Source: Arcticibacter tournemirensis (lineage in GTDB: Bacteria > Bacteroidota > Bacteroidia > Sphingobacteriales > Sphingobacteriaceae). From it: 64,000 bases of DNA. The position numbers and the translations under genes are program-made. Each line of letters opens with the position of its first letter. Positions within the stretch are counted from its first letter, which is position 1. The stretch is from NCBI RefSeq assembly GCF_006716645.1, contig NZ_VFPL01000001.1, positions 4,898,001-4,962,000 of the forward strand. The letters run 5' to 3'. The notes below the pieces were generated by a model. It was not told the DNA's origin. It saw nothing but the letters and a program-made list of their open reading frames with translations, and did no database searches. Below, one piece after another: positions 1-8,576 of this stretch.

Positions 1-278
1 CCCACCAACAGCCAGGTATATATTTTTACTATTGTTATGGGAAACTTTTTTATTCCAAAGAGCCAGACTATCACAAACAAAAGCGCCGGAATTGCACATA
101 TATAACCTGCCATAGAGGCATCCATCCATGCTCCATAGAAGTATACCTGGATAAATTCATAAAAAGAAACGCCTTTCAGACGATGGATATAGTAAAGTAA
201 AAAGACACAACGTTCGAGTAAAAAAAAGAGAAGCCAGAATGTAAAATATCGCAGTAATACGAAAATGTTCTTTAGCAT
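1..278 (-). CDS. LTA synthase-like sulfatase family membrane protein (N-terminal part, runs off window)
   Basis: An open frame starts at ATG 278-276 and continues leftward past the window edge, so only about 92 N-terminal residues are visible. They are strongly hydrophobic: one membrane segment at about residues 4-28, rich in Phe and Leu, and a second at about 55-72, separated by a short polar stretch with YIHRLKG. This resembles the membrane part of Bacteroidota proteins of the lipoteichoic-acid-synthase/sulfatase family, which carry an extracytoplasmic metal-dependent phosphotransferase domain. That domain would lie outside the window, so the assignment is an inference from the N-terminus only. 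The frame uses normal codons and has no internal stop. Confidence 0.55.
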   Translation of the reverse strand, partial: MLKNIFVLLRYFTFWLLFFLLERCVFLLYYIHRLKGVSFYEFIQVYFYGAWMDASMAGYICAIPALLFVIVWLFGIKKFPITIVKIYTWLLV

Positions 279-419
279 AGTAATCAATTGTGACTGCAGA
301 AGGCAGACAGAAAGAAATCCTTCCCTTATCAGAAAAGACATTCTAACGTTTAAACCTCACAAATATAAAATAAAAGTTATATCAATATTAAGAAGAGGTT
401 AGGCGATGCTCTCACCGCG

Positions 420-1043
420 TCAAAAGCCGAGCCTTATGCCAATCCCCAGCTTAAAGATATCTGTAAGAGACAGGTCTTTTGTATTCAGTACATAACTTAC
501 CATATAGAGGTCGTTGGTGTTAAACTCGGAATAGATAGACAATGATTTGATTTTGCCACTGCCGAACAGCTTCTTACTGTCCAGCTTTATCTCATTGCTA
601 AAAGATATATGAGGCCGGATAGCAGACGACCACCAGTAATATCCCTCGTCATATTGGCTTTTGTCCCAGTAAAAATCAAACTCCTTCCCATAGTGATATG
701 AGACGAACGCCCCGGGATTTAGGGGATAAAGCTTAGCCCAGTCCTTTAACTTGATCTCGAAGGGCCGGTAAACAAACTTTGCACTGATGATATGCAAAGT
801 TCCCCCCTTATTCTCGGGTACAAAGCCGTAGTTAAAATCAAGATTACCTCTTTTATTTTTAAATAAACGATAACCCGCGCCAACGCTGAAATAGCCAATG
901 CTCCCCGCATGTTGTACAATCACATCTTTAGGAATAAGGATTTCAGGAAATTGCGAAAACACTTTCCCGCTTTGCAGAAAAAAGATGATTGTTATCAACT
1001 GAAAACATCTAATAGCTGATATTTTTAAAACTGAATTTCCCAT
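420..1043 (-). CDS. Putative outer-membrane beta-barrel protein, unknown function
   Basis: The protein has 207 residues. Residues 1-31 look like a signal peptide (hydrophobic ITIIFFL core, probable cleavage near VFS-Q). The rest is an alternation of short polar and aromatic strands, ending in a terminal Phe after GIGIRLG, as many outer-membrane barrels do. I recognise no catalytic motif. Its start overlaps the 3' end of the upstream phosphoesterase by 35 nt in the same direction, so the two are probably co-transcribed and translationally coupled. Function is unknown; a small porin-like or structural barrel is the most I can support. Confidence 0.6.
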   Translation of the reverse strand: MGNSVLKISAIRCFQLITIIFFLQSGKVFSQFPEILIPKDVIVQHAGSIGYFSVGAGYRLFKNKRGNLDFNYGFVPENKGGTLHIISAKFVYRPFEIKLKDWAKLYPLNPGAFVSYHYGKEFDFYWDKSQYDEGYYWWSSAIRPHISFSNEIKLDSKKLFGSGKIKSLSIYSEFNTNDLYMVSYVLNTKDLSLTDIFKLGIGIRLGF

Positions 1044-1821
1044 TGATAATCTCTATTAGCACAAACTCCCTGTTTTCAATCGCATTCGTTACTACATACG
1101 GAATATTCCCTCTACCGGGATAAAAGAGGTTTTTACTGTGGGTATGGGCAAATAACGCAGCCAGCGTGTTTGGCGAATTATTGATAACGTTTACATATTG
1201 CTCTGAAAGGCTTGTATCGAAGTCGCCGTTGTTAGGTGGAACATGCGCCACTCCAATATATGCAGTCACTCCATCTTCAGCCTTAAATTGTTCGCGCAGC
1301 CATGGAAGGTCGGGAACACTTCCATCAAATGCAGCTTCTCTGCTATTTGTGTTGTGGCATACAAACTTTACACCGCCGTAAACAAACGAAAAATTTAATT
1401 CTCCGAACATCCGCTTGAAAACCTTTTCGCCATTGGCAACCAAATCATGATTTCCTATTACTCCGATATAGGGCATCTTTAGTTTTGAAAAGATCTCATT
1501 GACCCACTCCATCTCCTGTAACAAGCCAAAATCCGATATGTCACCTGCCAGCAGGACAAAGTCAACTCCCGGAATATTATTTACGGTTCTCACTAATTCT
1601 TCAGAATGAGTATACTCTCTTTGACTGTCCCCTGTTAAAACAAAGCGTATTGTATCGTCTTTAACACTCTCCGCTAAGCGCTGGAGACTTTTCCTATTTA
1701 AGTACTGGGGACTATTACGGTCAAAAACCTGATTCGGACTGTATTCGAAACTGTTACAAGCCGTTAAAAAGAGTATCAGAGAGCATGAGACCCATACGAA
1801 AGAGCCAGTTAACTTATTCAT
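1009..1821 (-). CDS. Calcineurin-like metallophosphoesterase, lipoprotein
   Basis: The protein has 270 residues from ATG 1821-1819; an in-frame TTG three codons upstream is less likely. A lipobox (LTAC, Cys22) follows a hydrophobic stretch, so it should be lipid-anchored and exported. The metallophosphoesterase motifs appear in order: GDSQ near residue 65, GDISD near 94, GNHD near 124 and AHTHS near 225. These supply the Asp, Asn and His ligands of the two-metal centre. The substrate cannot be read from sequence. The gene overlaps the downstream beta-barrel gene, suggesting an envelope role for both. Confidence 0.8.
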   Translation of the reverse strand: MNKLTGSFVWVSCSLILFLTACNSFEYSPNQVFDRNSPQYLNRKSLQRLAESVKDDTIRFVLTGDSQREYTHSEELVRTVNNIPGVDFVLLAGDISDFGLLQEMEWVNEIFSKLKMPYIGVIGNHDLVANGEKVFKRMFGELNFSFVYGGVKFVCHNTNSREAAFDGSVPDLPWLREQFKAEDGVTAYIGVAHVPPNNGDFDTSLSEQYVNVINNSPNTLAALFAHTHSKNLFYPGRGNIPYVVTNAIENREFVLIEIINGKFSFKNISY

Positions 1822-2048
1822 TTGAAGCAAAGCTCGTTTTTATATTTAACTATTCAAGTCAAAAAGTCAAAAAAGACATCCGACTGACACTGGTATTAAC
1901 AAACATTTGCGAGAAGGATTCGGCAATAAAAAACAAAACATAGCCGCGCAAACACCGTTCATTCTATTTTATTATCTTTATTCTCTTTTTATTCTTACCA
2001 TTATAGCGGATTAACTACAAGTTACCTAAACCCTCTTTACGGATACTT

Positions 2049-3431
2049 ATGAAAAACCAACGGTATATATATTATTTAATTGGAACAACACTCCTCCTTG
2101 TAATCATAAATACTATATTCTATCTCGTACAGGAATCTCAAAATGAAAAGAACTACCTGCTGACGATAAAGACAACACAAATAATAGAAACCGCGAATTC
2201 GCTTCTGGCAGATATAAAAGATGCTGAGACAGGTCAGCGGGGTTACTTACTTACGGATAACATCAGCTATCTGGCTCCCTATCAGGAAGCCGAAAAACGG
2301 CTTGACAAAACGTTCAACGCACTTTATTTACTCGTTATCCATAACCAATCACAACTTAACACATTGCGTGAACTGAAAAAATGGATCAGGATTAAGAGGG
2401 ACGAACTAGCTCTGACAATCAAATTGCACGACAAACAGGGGGGGAAGCTGGCACTCAATAGAATAAATACGGACGTCGGAAAGAACGCGATGGAACAGAT
2501 AAAAATGCTGATTAAACAGTTAGAAAGGGAAGAAAAGTTCCGCCTTATCAGCTACAACGAGTCTTTCAACAGGTTGAACGCCCGTATTCAGGTATTTGCA
2601 ATTGCTGGTAGCTATATTCTTCTTGTCATTATCATTATGGCCCTGATAACCATTATCCAAAACCGGGAGCAGATCGTTACCCTGTTCAGACAGGTGGACG
2701 ACAAAAACAAGCAACTTGAACATCAGAAGAATGAACTGCAGACGCTAAGCCGGGGGCTTATTAAACAAAACAGTGAGCTCGAGCGATTCGCATATGTGGC
2801 GTCACACGATCTGCGATCGCCGGGAATTAATCTATCGTCGCTTTTACAGCTATACGAGACATCTTTCGACCAGGAAGAAAAGAAAGAACTATTTCAGGCT
2901 ATTAAGGAGGTCTCATCAAATCTCCTTGTAAAAATGGACGATCTGATAGAAATGCTTCGAAATAGTAGTGAACTTACAGAGGCGAGAGAAAACCTTTCTT
3001 TTGAAGAAGTTTATACAAAGATTTTAAAGAATTATTCTGCAGAAGTCAAAAGAACGGGTGCAACTATAGATTACGACTTCTCAGAAGCGCCGGCCATTAT
3101 CTATCCTAAGCCCTACCTTGAAAGCATTATGCAAAATCTTATTACCAACGCTATTAAATACGGGCATCCCGACCGTCCTCCGCACATTTCGATCAGGACA
3201 TACCAGGAAGAAGATAAAATTTTCATGACTGTGCAAGATAACGGACAGGGTATTGATCTTAAAAAATACGGCAACCAGCTATTCGGGATCTACAGGACCT
3301 TTCACGGAGGAAAAGATAGCAGAGGGATCGGTTTGTATATTACCAAAGCGCAGATAATTGCCATGGGCGGCAGTATTGAGGTTGAGAGCACTCCCGGTGA
3401 AGGCACTACCTTCATTATTTGCTTTTATTAA
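2049..3431 (+). CDS. CHASE3-domain sensor histidine kinase
   Basis: The protein has 460 residues. TM1 spans about 7-27. A periplasmic CHASE3 domain (about 35-175) holds the family signature around KDAETGQRGYLL. TM2 spans about 181-203, followed by a coiled coil (205-245) and a dimerisation/phosphoacceptor domain with His253 in SHDLRSP. The HATPase domain shows an N-box (LITNAIKYG), DNGQGID and RGIGLYITK. No response regulator is adjacent, so this is an orphan kinase. Its last 17 nt overlap the 3' end of the convergent helicase gene. A second CHASE3 protein with the same signature is encoded at 8577-9338. Confidence 0.9.
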   Translation: MKNQRYIYYLIGTTLLLVIINTIFYLVQESQNEKNYLLTIKTTQIIETANSLLADIKDAETGQRGYLLTDNISYLAPYQEAEKRLDKTFNALYLLVIHNQSQLNTLRELKKWIRIKRDELALTIKLHDKQGGKLALNRINTDVGKNAMEQIKMLIKQLEREEKFRLISYNESFNRLNARIQVFAIAGSYILLVIIIMALITIIQNREQIVTLFRQVDDKNKQLEHQKNELQTLSRGLIKQNSELERFAYVASHDLRSPGINLSSLLQLYETSFDQEEKKELFQAIKEVSSNLLVKMDDLIEMLRNSSELTEARENLSFEEVYTKILKNYSAEVKRTGATIDYDFSEAPAIIYPKPYLESIMQNLITNAIKYGHPDRPPHISIRTYQEEDKIFMTVQDNGQGIDLKKYGNQLFGIYRTFHGGKDSRGIGLYITKAQIIAMGGSIEVESTPGEGTTFIICFY

Positions 3432-4830
3432 AAAACTCCTGACTGAAGTTCACCAGGAATAATTCTTTTACCGAACGCGTCACAGCCGTATAAAGCCATC
3501 TTAAGAAATCTGTATTTAGCATTTCATCTGTAAGATATCCCTGATCTATGAAAACGACGTCCCATTGCCCACCCTGTGCTTTATGGCAAGTCACCGCGTA
3601 GGCAAATTTAACCTGTAATGCATTATAGTAAGGGTTGACCTTTAATTCGGCTATACGCATTTTACGGTTAGGAAGATGCGTATAATCTTCCATCACAGCG
3701 TCAAAGAATCGCCTATTATCCTCTTTTAAGAGTCCGGGTCCCTCAGAGTAAATGGTATCAAGCATAATCTTACACTCCAGGGGTTCCTCGTCGGGATAAT
3801 CGAGAAACTCCAGAACGACGTCTGCAAACCGAAAGCCATAAAGCTCATGTATATGGCGAATCTTTCTGACGCGGGCAATATCGCCGTTCGCAATAAAAGA
3901 ACTGCTGCTCTCTTCATTCTGAAGCCAGTAATAGTTATTACGCACAACCATCAGATAGTCTCCTCCGGTTAGTTCTTCTTCCCGGTACAATATCCGGTTT
4001 CTTATTTGCTGATTGTAGTTATTCGCATTTTTATTTGAACGGCAAATAACCAGCGTATTCTCAATGCCATATTTATTATAAGCGTAATTAAGGCCCTCTG
4101 ACAGCCGCTCTCCTGTCATCCTGAAGATATCGGGATATCCGCTCACTTCTATCTTCGGAAATTCCTCTTCCTTATTTCTTATTAAGTTACGGATTTGCGT
4201 TGCATTATGGAGTATGCCCGACTGCTTTTCCTGCCTGACCACATCTGTCATCTCGTAACTAAAAATGCTAAGAGCAAACCGGTCTCTCATAAATGTTGTA
4301 TCAAGCGCCGGACTAAACTCCGACCCCACAGGAGGCAACTGGGCTGTATCACCAACAAGAATTAACTTACAGTTTTTCCCATTATACACATAACTAATAA
4401 GATCATCCAGAAGGCTTTTCCTGCTGAAGTCTCCGGCCTCGTTCGAAATCATCGATGCTTCATCTACTATGAATAATGTATTCTCTGCAATATTTTGATT
4501 GAGAACAAAATCAAAATCCGGACTGATAGCCTGCTTCTTCCTGTATATCCTTTTATGAACTGTATAGGCTCTTTTTCCAGAGTAGTTGCTAATCACTTTA
4601 GCCGCCCTCCCTGTGGGCGCTAATAGAACCGATTTCAACCCTAAGTGCGGCAGTACTTTTACAAGGGATGCTATGATTGTAGTTTTTCCGGTACCTGCAT
4701 ACCCTTTAAGTACAAAGCATTCATCCCCTTCACGCCCCGCCATGAACAATTCCAGTTCTTTGAATACAGATACTTGTTGTACGGTTGGCTTAAGCTTAAA
4801 AAATCGTATCAGTAGATCGCTCGCATTCAT
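3415..4830 (-). CDS. ATP-dependent RecD-like DNA helicase (SF1)
   Basis: The protein has 471 residues from ATG 4830-4828. The frame stays open for 54 more codons upstream, but that stretch lacks family similarity and would overlap the divergent gene, so the internal Met (MNASDLLIRFF) is preferred. Walker A is GYAGTGKTT at residues 43-51. Other SF1 motifs are IVDEASMIS, VGDTAQLPPVGSEF, TCHKAQGGQWD and YTAVTRSVKELFLV, typical of the RecD/TraA branch. It probably unwinds duplex DNA in repair or recombination. It lacks the long N-terminal helix-hairpin-helix region of RecD2, so it is a short RecD-like helicase. No RecB or RecC gene is nearby. Confidence 0.85.
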   Translation of the reverse strand: MNASDLLIRFFKLKPTVQQVSVFKELELFMAGREGDECFVLKGYAGTGKTTIIASLVKVLPHLGLKSVLLAPTGRAAKVISNYSGKRAYTVHKRIYRKKQAISPDFDFVLNQNIAENTLFIVDEASMISNEAGDFSRKSLLDDLISYVYNGKNCKLILVGDTAQLPPVGSEFSPALDTTFMRDRFALSIFSYEMTDVVRQEKQSGILHNATQIRNLIRNKEEEFPKIEVSGYPDIFRMTGERLSEGLNYAYNKYGIENTLVICRSNKNANNYNQQIRNRILYREEELTGGDYLMVVRNNYYWLQNEESSSSFIANGDIARVRKIRHIHELYGFRFADVVLEFLDYPDEEPLECKIMLDTIYSEGPGLLKEDNRRFFDAVMEDYTHLPNRKMRIAELKVNPYYNALQVKFAYAVTCHKAQGGQWDVVFIDQGYLTDEMLNTDFLRWLYTAVTRSVKELFLVNFSQEFFNKSK

Positions 4831-4973
4831 CAGGATGTAAAAATGCAAATTCCCCAAGATAAAAAGGACTTCTGCATTTAAATGTCTGGTAAGCGCCATA
4901 GCTAAAGCAGTAAAATGCCGGAGATACAGCTTCTGAATATTCTTATAAAATAATTTTCTATAAGTTTGTCCTG

Positions 4974-5810
4974 ATGAATAATAACGGCGCACTTCATTTA
5001 AAGGTTGGGGATTTCTCCACTGGACAGGCGGAAAACTGTGAACTGCTGATTAGGATCGGCGCAGGCAGGCTTTCATTTGCGATTATAGATACTAAAGAAA
5101 ACCTTCTGAAGGTACTGTTCGACTCTGTTTTATTCAGTTCGATAGCCGAAACATTCAACGACTTATTTAATCAAAACGAGTATTTAGGTTATGCCTTTCA
5201 AAAAGTCAAAATAGCAACAGAAACGTTTAATTTTACATTTATACCTTCTGAGCTTTATTCTGACAACTCTCTACCCGTTTACCAAAACTTCATCAACTCT
5301 ACCGGACAGGTACGGCATGTTATTAAGGACTTGAAGGGAGCGAAGATAAAAACGGTAGCTTCGATAGAAGAAGCATTCATTGCTCCTCTGCTGGCAAAAT
5401 TTCCACAGGCAGCCATTTATACCCAGCCCGAACCTTTAATAGAAGGATCATTGAAAGACCGGAGTGGAAACAAGACGCTTGTGCTTCAGTTCAATTCAGG
5501 AACATTTGAAGCACTTGTCATTTCTTCGAACGACATTATCTTTTATAATATCTTTTCTTCTCCTACTACAGACGATTTCAATTACTATTTACTGCTTATT
5601 ATGCAGCAACTGGAATTGAAACCATCCGACATTGCCGTAAGGCTGATGGGAGAGATCGAAAAGTATAGCGAAAACTACAGGAGGGTATCAAAATATTTCA
5701 ATAACATTACTTTTGCAGACAGCACTAAACTCTTCAATTACCCTGAAGCATTTAAGCTCGCCCCTTCTCATCAATTTTTTTCCCTACTTAGCCTTAGTTT
5801 ATGCGAATAA
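4974..5810 (+). CDS. DUF3822 family protein
   Basis: The protein has 278 residues and no signal peptide or membrane segment. Composition and layout match the Bacteroidota family DUF3822, whose members normally sit directly upstream of rsmD, as here. Its stop overlaps the rsmD start by 10 nt, so the two genes are translationally coupled. The molecular role of the family is not established. The conserved pairing with a 16S rRNA methyltransferase and coaD suggests, but does not show, a link to ribosome maturation. The divergent helicase gene starts 143 bp to the left. Confidence 0.75.
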   Translation: MNNNGALHLKVGDFSTGQAENCELLIRIGAGRLSFAIIDTKENLLKVLFDSVLFSSIAETFNDLFNQNEYLGYAFQKVKIATETFNFTFIPSELYSDNSLPVYQNFINSTGQVRHVIKDLKGAKIKTVASIEEAFIAPLLAKFPQAAIYTQPEPLIEGSLKDRSGNKTLVLQFNSGTFEALVISSNDIIFYNIFSSPTTDDFNYYLLLIMQQLELKPSDIAVRLMGEIEKYSENYRRVSKYFNNITFADSTKLFNYPEAFKLAPSHQFFSLLSLSLCE

Positions 5811-6331
5811 TAAGTGGCAAACTCAGGGGACTTCGTCTTAATCCCCCTCCAAACTTACCTGTTCGGCCGACGAAAGACATGGCAAAAGAGGCTCTGTTCA
5901 ACATATTGAACAATATAATTGACTTTGAACAGATTAAGGTTCTCGATCTATTTAGCGGCACGGGAAGTTTATCAGTTGAGTTCGCATCCAGGGGAGTTCC
6001 GGATATTGTTTCGGTCGACAAAAGCCCTGGTTGTGTGTACTATCTCAAAGACGTTGCCCGCCAATATAAGCTTACTTCAATCCATCCCCAGAAAGCCGAT
6101 GTCTTAAAATTTCTTAAAGAAGAGACGGCCTCTTATGATTTAATATTTGCAGATCCTCCCTATGATATGCCTGAGATTCCTCAAATTCCTCGCCTGGTAT
6201 TCGAAAGATCGCTCTTAAACCCTGGAGGGCTGCTTATCGTCGAACACCCCACCATGAAAAGAATGAATAACGACCCCAATTTCACAGAACAACGCGAATA
6301 CGGATATTCATCCTTCAGCTTTTTTAGATAG
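5801..6331 (+). CDS. rsmD: 16S rRNA (guanine966-N2)-methyltransferase RsmD
   Basis: The protein has 176 residues, the usual length. The N-terminus MRIISGKLRG and the RPTKDMAKEALFNIL segment are characteristic of RsmD. The SAM-binding motif is LDLFSGTGSLS, and the catalytic motif is DPPYDMP of the N6/N2 amino-methyltransferase class. It would methylate G966 in helix 31 of 16S rRNA using S-adenosylmethionine. It overlaps the DUF3822 gene by 10 nt and is followed by coaD after 60 nt, a common neighbour pair across bacteria. The spacer to coaD carries a short 7-bp-period repeat array. Confidence 0.93.
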   Translation: MRIISGKLRGLRLNPPPNLPVRPTKDMAKEALFNILNNIIDFEQIKVLDLFSGTGSLSVEFASRGVPDIVSVDKSPGCVYYLKDVARQYKLTSIHPQKADVLKFLKEETASYDLIFADPPYDMPEIPQIPRLVFERSLLNPGGLLIVEHPTMKRMNNDPNFTEQREYGYSSFSFFR

Positions 6332-6347
6332 TGATATATACATCTAT

Positions 6348-6388
6348 CTTTGAACTTTCCACTTTAAACTTTTTCACCTTACCTTTAC
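6348..6388. repeat. Heptad repeat array A (rsmD-coaD spacer)
   Basis: About five or six consecutive 7-bp units of the type CTTTNNA run through the spacer (ctttgaa, ctttcca, ctttaaa, then decaying). Units are degenerate but in phase. The array lies wholly between the rsmD stop and the coaD start. It is the shortest member of the intergenic heptad family seen in this window. Confidence 0.6.
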
Positions 6389-6391
6389 GAA

Positions 6392-6853
6392 ATGAAGATC
6401 GCCCTTTTTCCCGGTTCATTCGATCCGGTTACAATTGCACATGTTGACATCATGCAGCGTTCCATTTCTTTGTTCGACAAAGTCATAATCGGCGTAGGTG
6501 CAAACAGCAATAAGCAACCGATGTTGCCAGTTGAGACACGGGTTAAAATCCTCGAGAATGTGTTTGAAAACGATCCGAAAATTGAAGTAATGCCTTACGA
6601 AGGGCTCACTATTGATTTTTGCAAACGTTTGGGTGCTCTGTATATGATCAGAGGCATTCGTACGGTTTCGGATTTCGAATACGAAAAGGCCATTGCACAG
6701 ATGAACCACGAACTTGAACCCGATATTGAAAGCATTTTCATCCTGAGTAACCCAGGTTACTCTTCAATCAGCTCGACAATTGTACGTGATATATTGCGCC
6801 ACAAGGGCGATATCAGTAAATTTGTTCCAAAAGAAGCTATGAAGTACCTGTAG
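6392..6853 (+). CDS. coaD: Phosphopantetheine adenylyltransferase (CoaD)
   Basis: The protein has 153 residues, typical length. It transfers AMP from ATP to 4'-phosphopantetheine, the penultimate step of coenzyme A synthesis. The N-terminal nucleotidyltransferase signature is FPGSFDPVTIAHVDI. The usual TxGH motif reads TIAH here, a Gly to Ala change that leaves the His in place. MIRGIRTVSDFEYE and SSISSTIVRD supply the phosphopantetheine- and ATP-binding loops. It is cytoplasmic. It follows rsmD in the same direction and converges on the NUDIX gene, with a short hairpin between them. Confidence 0.93.
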   Translation: MKIALFPGSFDPVTIAHVDIMQRSISLFDKVIIGVGANSNKQPMLPVETRVKILENVFENDPKIEVMPYEGLTIDFCKRLGALYMIRGIRTVSDFEYEKAIAQMNHELEPDIESIFILSNPGYSSISSTIVRDILRHKGDISKFVPKEAMKYL

Positions 6854-6856
6854 TTA

Positions 6857-6872
6857 AACGCATACCTGCGTT
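6857..6872. terminator. Short hairpin between convergent coaD and NUDIX genes
   Basis: AACGCA and TGCGTT form a 6-bp stem with a 4-nt loop, with A- and T-rich flanks on each side. It lies exactly between the two convergent stops, so it could end both transcripts. The stem is short and the evidence modest. Confidence 0.35.
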
Positions 6873-6874
6873 GT

Positions 6875-7480
6875 TTACACCTCAATTAAACTTAGTACGT
6901 CTTTTATCAGTGCGAAGGTATTTTGCTTTACGGTGGAGAATTCTCCTGGAGCGATCCATCGCGCTTCAGTAATTTCTTCCTCCAGCTGTGGTATTAGTTT
7001 TTGGTTCTTTGCCCGCATATTATACCACACAGTCTTCTTAAAAACGACTTGTCCCTTATCTTCGTATACATGCCATGTTTTGCAAAGTTTCCCCCCTACT
7101 TCAGAAACTTTTATTCCACATTCCTCCGCTACTTCGCGCTCCGCCGCAACTTTCGTTTTTTCTCCATCGTCTAATTTTCCTTTAGGAAGATCCCACTTCC
7201 CTTTCCTGAATATGAAAAGATACTGGTTCGCTTCATTTTTAACCACCCCTCCTGCTGCGTGTATTAACGTGAAGGGCTTTCTTAATTTTCTAAACATTCT
7301 CTTCGGGTCTTTTGTTACCATAACATGTATTGCTGGAGTACCCTTTTTAGCTTGTTTATAAAATTCCCTGAAATCAAAGCTCTGAACATCAATTTGTTGG
7401 CAGGAACCAATGTTTGCAGGCATAAAATCTGCGATAATAAGCGCAGTATCGTTAATATAAATTCTATACATTTGTGTCAT
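6875..7480 (-). CDS. NUDIX hydrolase
   Basis: The protein has 201 residues from ATG 7480-7478; the next Met, at 7471, is also possible, and a TTG further upstream is unlikely. The NUDIX box is present and intact in the middle of the protein: Gly of GKLDDGEKTK, then REVAEECGI. The Glu residues that bind the metal are kept. An N-terminal extension of about 70 residues precedes the catalytic domain, as in Bacteroidota homologues. The substrate, some nucleoside diphosphate linked to another moiety, cannot be deduced. The start codon overlaps the start codon of divergent pyrE, so the two promoters must lie inside each other's coding regions. Confidence 0.85.
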   Translation of the reverse strand: MTQMYRIYINDTALIIADFMPANIGSCQQIDVQSFDFREFYKQAKKGTPAIHVMVTKDPKRMFRKLRKPFTLIHAAGGVVKNEANQYLFIFRKGKWDLPKGKLDDGEKTKVAAEREVAEECGIKVSEVGGKLCKTWHVYEDKGQVVFKKTVWYNMRAKNQKLIPQLEEEITEARWIAPGEFSTVKQNTFALIKDVLSLIEV

Positions 7481-8141
7481 GATCAACAAAAGTGAGATTG
7501 AGCAGAAAGTTGCCGAATTTTTGTTACAAATTAAAGCAATAAAATTACAACCTGGAAAGCCTTTTACCTGGGCTTCCGGAATAAAATCACCTATCTATTG
7601 TGATAATCGCATAACACTTTCATATCCAGCAATAAGGACATATATCCGCCAAAATCTCTCGGCCCTCATCCAGGAAGAATTTGGCTCGGTAAGTCTTATT
7701 GCCGGCGTAGCTACTGCAGGTATTCCACAGGGAGTATTGGTTGCTCAGGACCTGGGACTTCCGTTTGCATATGTCAGATCTTCAGCAAAAGATCATGGCA
7801 CAGGCAGCCTAATTGAAGGGGAAGTGTATCAGGGCCAACGTATAGTAGTAGTAGAAGATCTTATTTCAACCGGAAAAAGCAGTCTCCAGGCAGTTGAAGC
7901 ATTACGTGCAGCCGGATGTGATGTTGCCGGATTGGTGGCAATATTCAGCTACAACCTGCAGGCTGCTACTGATAATTTTAAAGCTGCAAAATGCCGCTTT
8001 TCCACTCTTTCTAATTACAATGCCTTGATAGAATATGCATCAGATCATTCTTTTATCAACAAAGACGATCTGGAACTGTTACGTAAGTGGCGCGACAATC
8101 CTCAGGAGTGGGGAAATTCTGGCGAGAGTAACACTTTTTAA
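7479..8141 (+). CDS. pyrE: Orotate phosphoribosyltransferase
   Basis: The protein has 220 residues. It makes orotidine 5'-phosphate from orotate and PRPP in pyrimidine synthesis. The PRPP-binding signature VVVEDLISTGKSS is clear, and the FTWASGIKSPIYCDNR segment near residue 30 is typical of PyrE. The Lys-rich loop around SSAKDHGTG matches the flexible catalytic loop. The start ATG overlaps the start of the divergent NUDIX gene. The spacer to the next gene is only 8 nt, so pyrE and the SRPBCC gene probably form one transcript. Confidence 0.93.
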   Translation: MINKSEIEQKVAEFLLQIKAIKLQPGKPFTWASGIKSPIYCDNRITLSYPAIRTYIRQNLSALIQEEFGSVSLIAGVATAGIPQGVLVAQDLGLPFAYVRSSAKDHGTGSLIEGEVYQGQRIVVVEDLISTGKSSLQAVEALRAAGCDVAGLVAIFSYNLQAATDNFKAAKCRFSTLSNYNALIEYASDHSFINKDDLELLRKWRDNPQEWGNSGESNTF

Positions 8142-8149
8142 AGATTATC

Positions 8150-8548
8150 ATGACAGTTTTCGAAAGCAAAGAAACCATAAATAAGCCAGTGGCAGCAGTG
8201 TACGCGTTCCTGGCCGACTTTAATAACCACCAGCAACTCATGCCTGCGAATATATCCGACTGGTCATCATCAAAAGATGAGGCTCGGTTCTCCATACAGA
8301 ATATGGGCAAGCTGGCGTTGAAAATATCCAACAGGATAGAGAATAGCAGTGTAATTATTATTCCTGCACAAGAGGTTCCTTTTAATGTTGAAATGCGTTG
8401 GGTGGTTACCGATCTGGGGGATAATACTACAGAAGCCATTCTTACGATTTCCGCAGAACTCAATATGATGATGAAAATGATGGCCAGTGGGCCGCTCAAA
8501 AAACTTACAGCTAATCAGACAGAACAATTAAAAAAGCTGATGCAATAG
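8150..8548 (+). CDS. SRPBCC (START-like) family protein
   Basis: The protein has 132 residues and no signal peptide. It begins with the ESKETINKPVAAVYAFLADFNNH pattern that opens the first strand and helix of the polyketide-cyclase/SRPBCC ligand-binding fold. The central region alternates beta-strands, and the C-terminus is one long helix (LKKLTANQTEQLKKLM). Such proteins bind hydrophobic ligands in a deep cavity, and the ligand here is unknown. It follows pyrE after 8 nt and is probably translated from the same message. Its relatives are commonly found directly after pyrE in Bacteroidota. Confidence 0.75.
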   Translation: MTVFESKETINKPVAAVYAFLADFNNHQQLMPANISDWSSSKDEARFSIQNMGKLALKISNRIENSSVIIIPAQEVPFNVEMRWVVTDLGDNTTEAILTISAELNMMMKMMASGPLKKLTANQTEQLKKLMQ

Positions 8549-8576
8549 CTGCCTGCTGTTGCATCACTTTTCACAA

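Noticed and set aside
4831-4992. N-terminal extension of the RecD-like helicase by 54 residues
   Set aside because: It would overlap the start of the divergent DUF3822 gene and contains no helicase motif.
7467-7474. TACATTTG as a pyrE promoter giving a leaderless message
   Set aside because: The -7 match is perfect, but no -33 element is visible at the right distance, and the site lies within the start region of the NUDIX gene.
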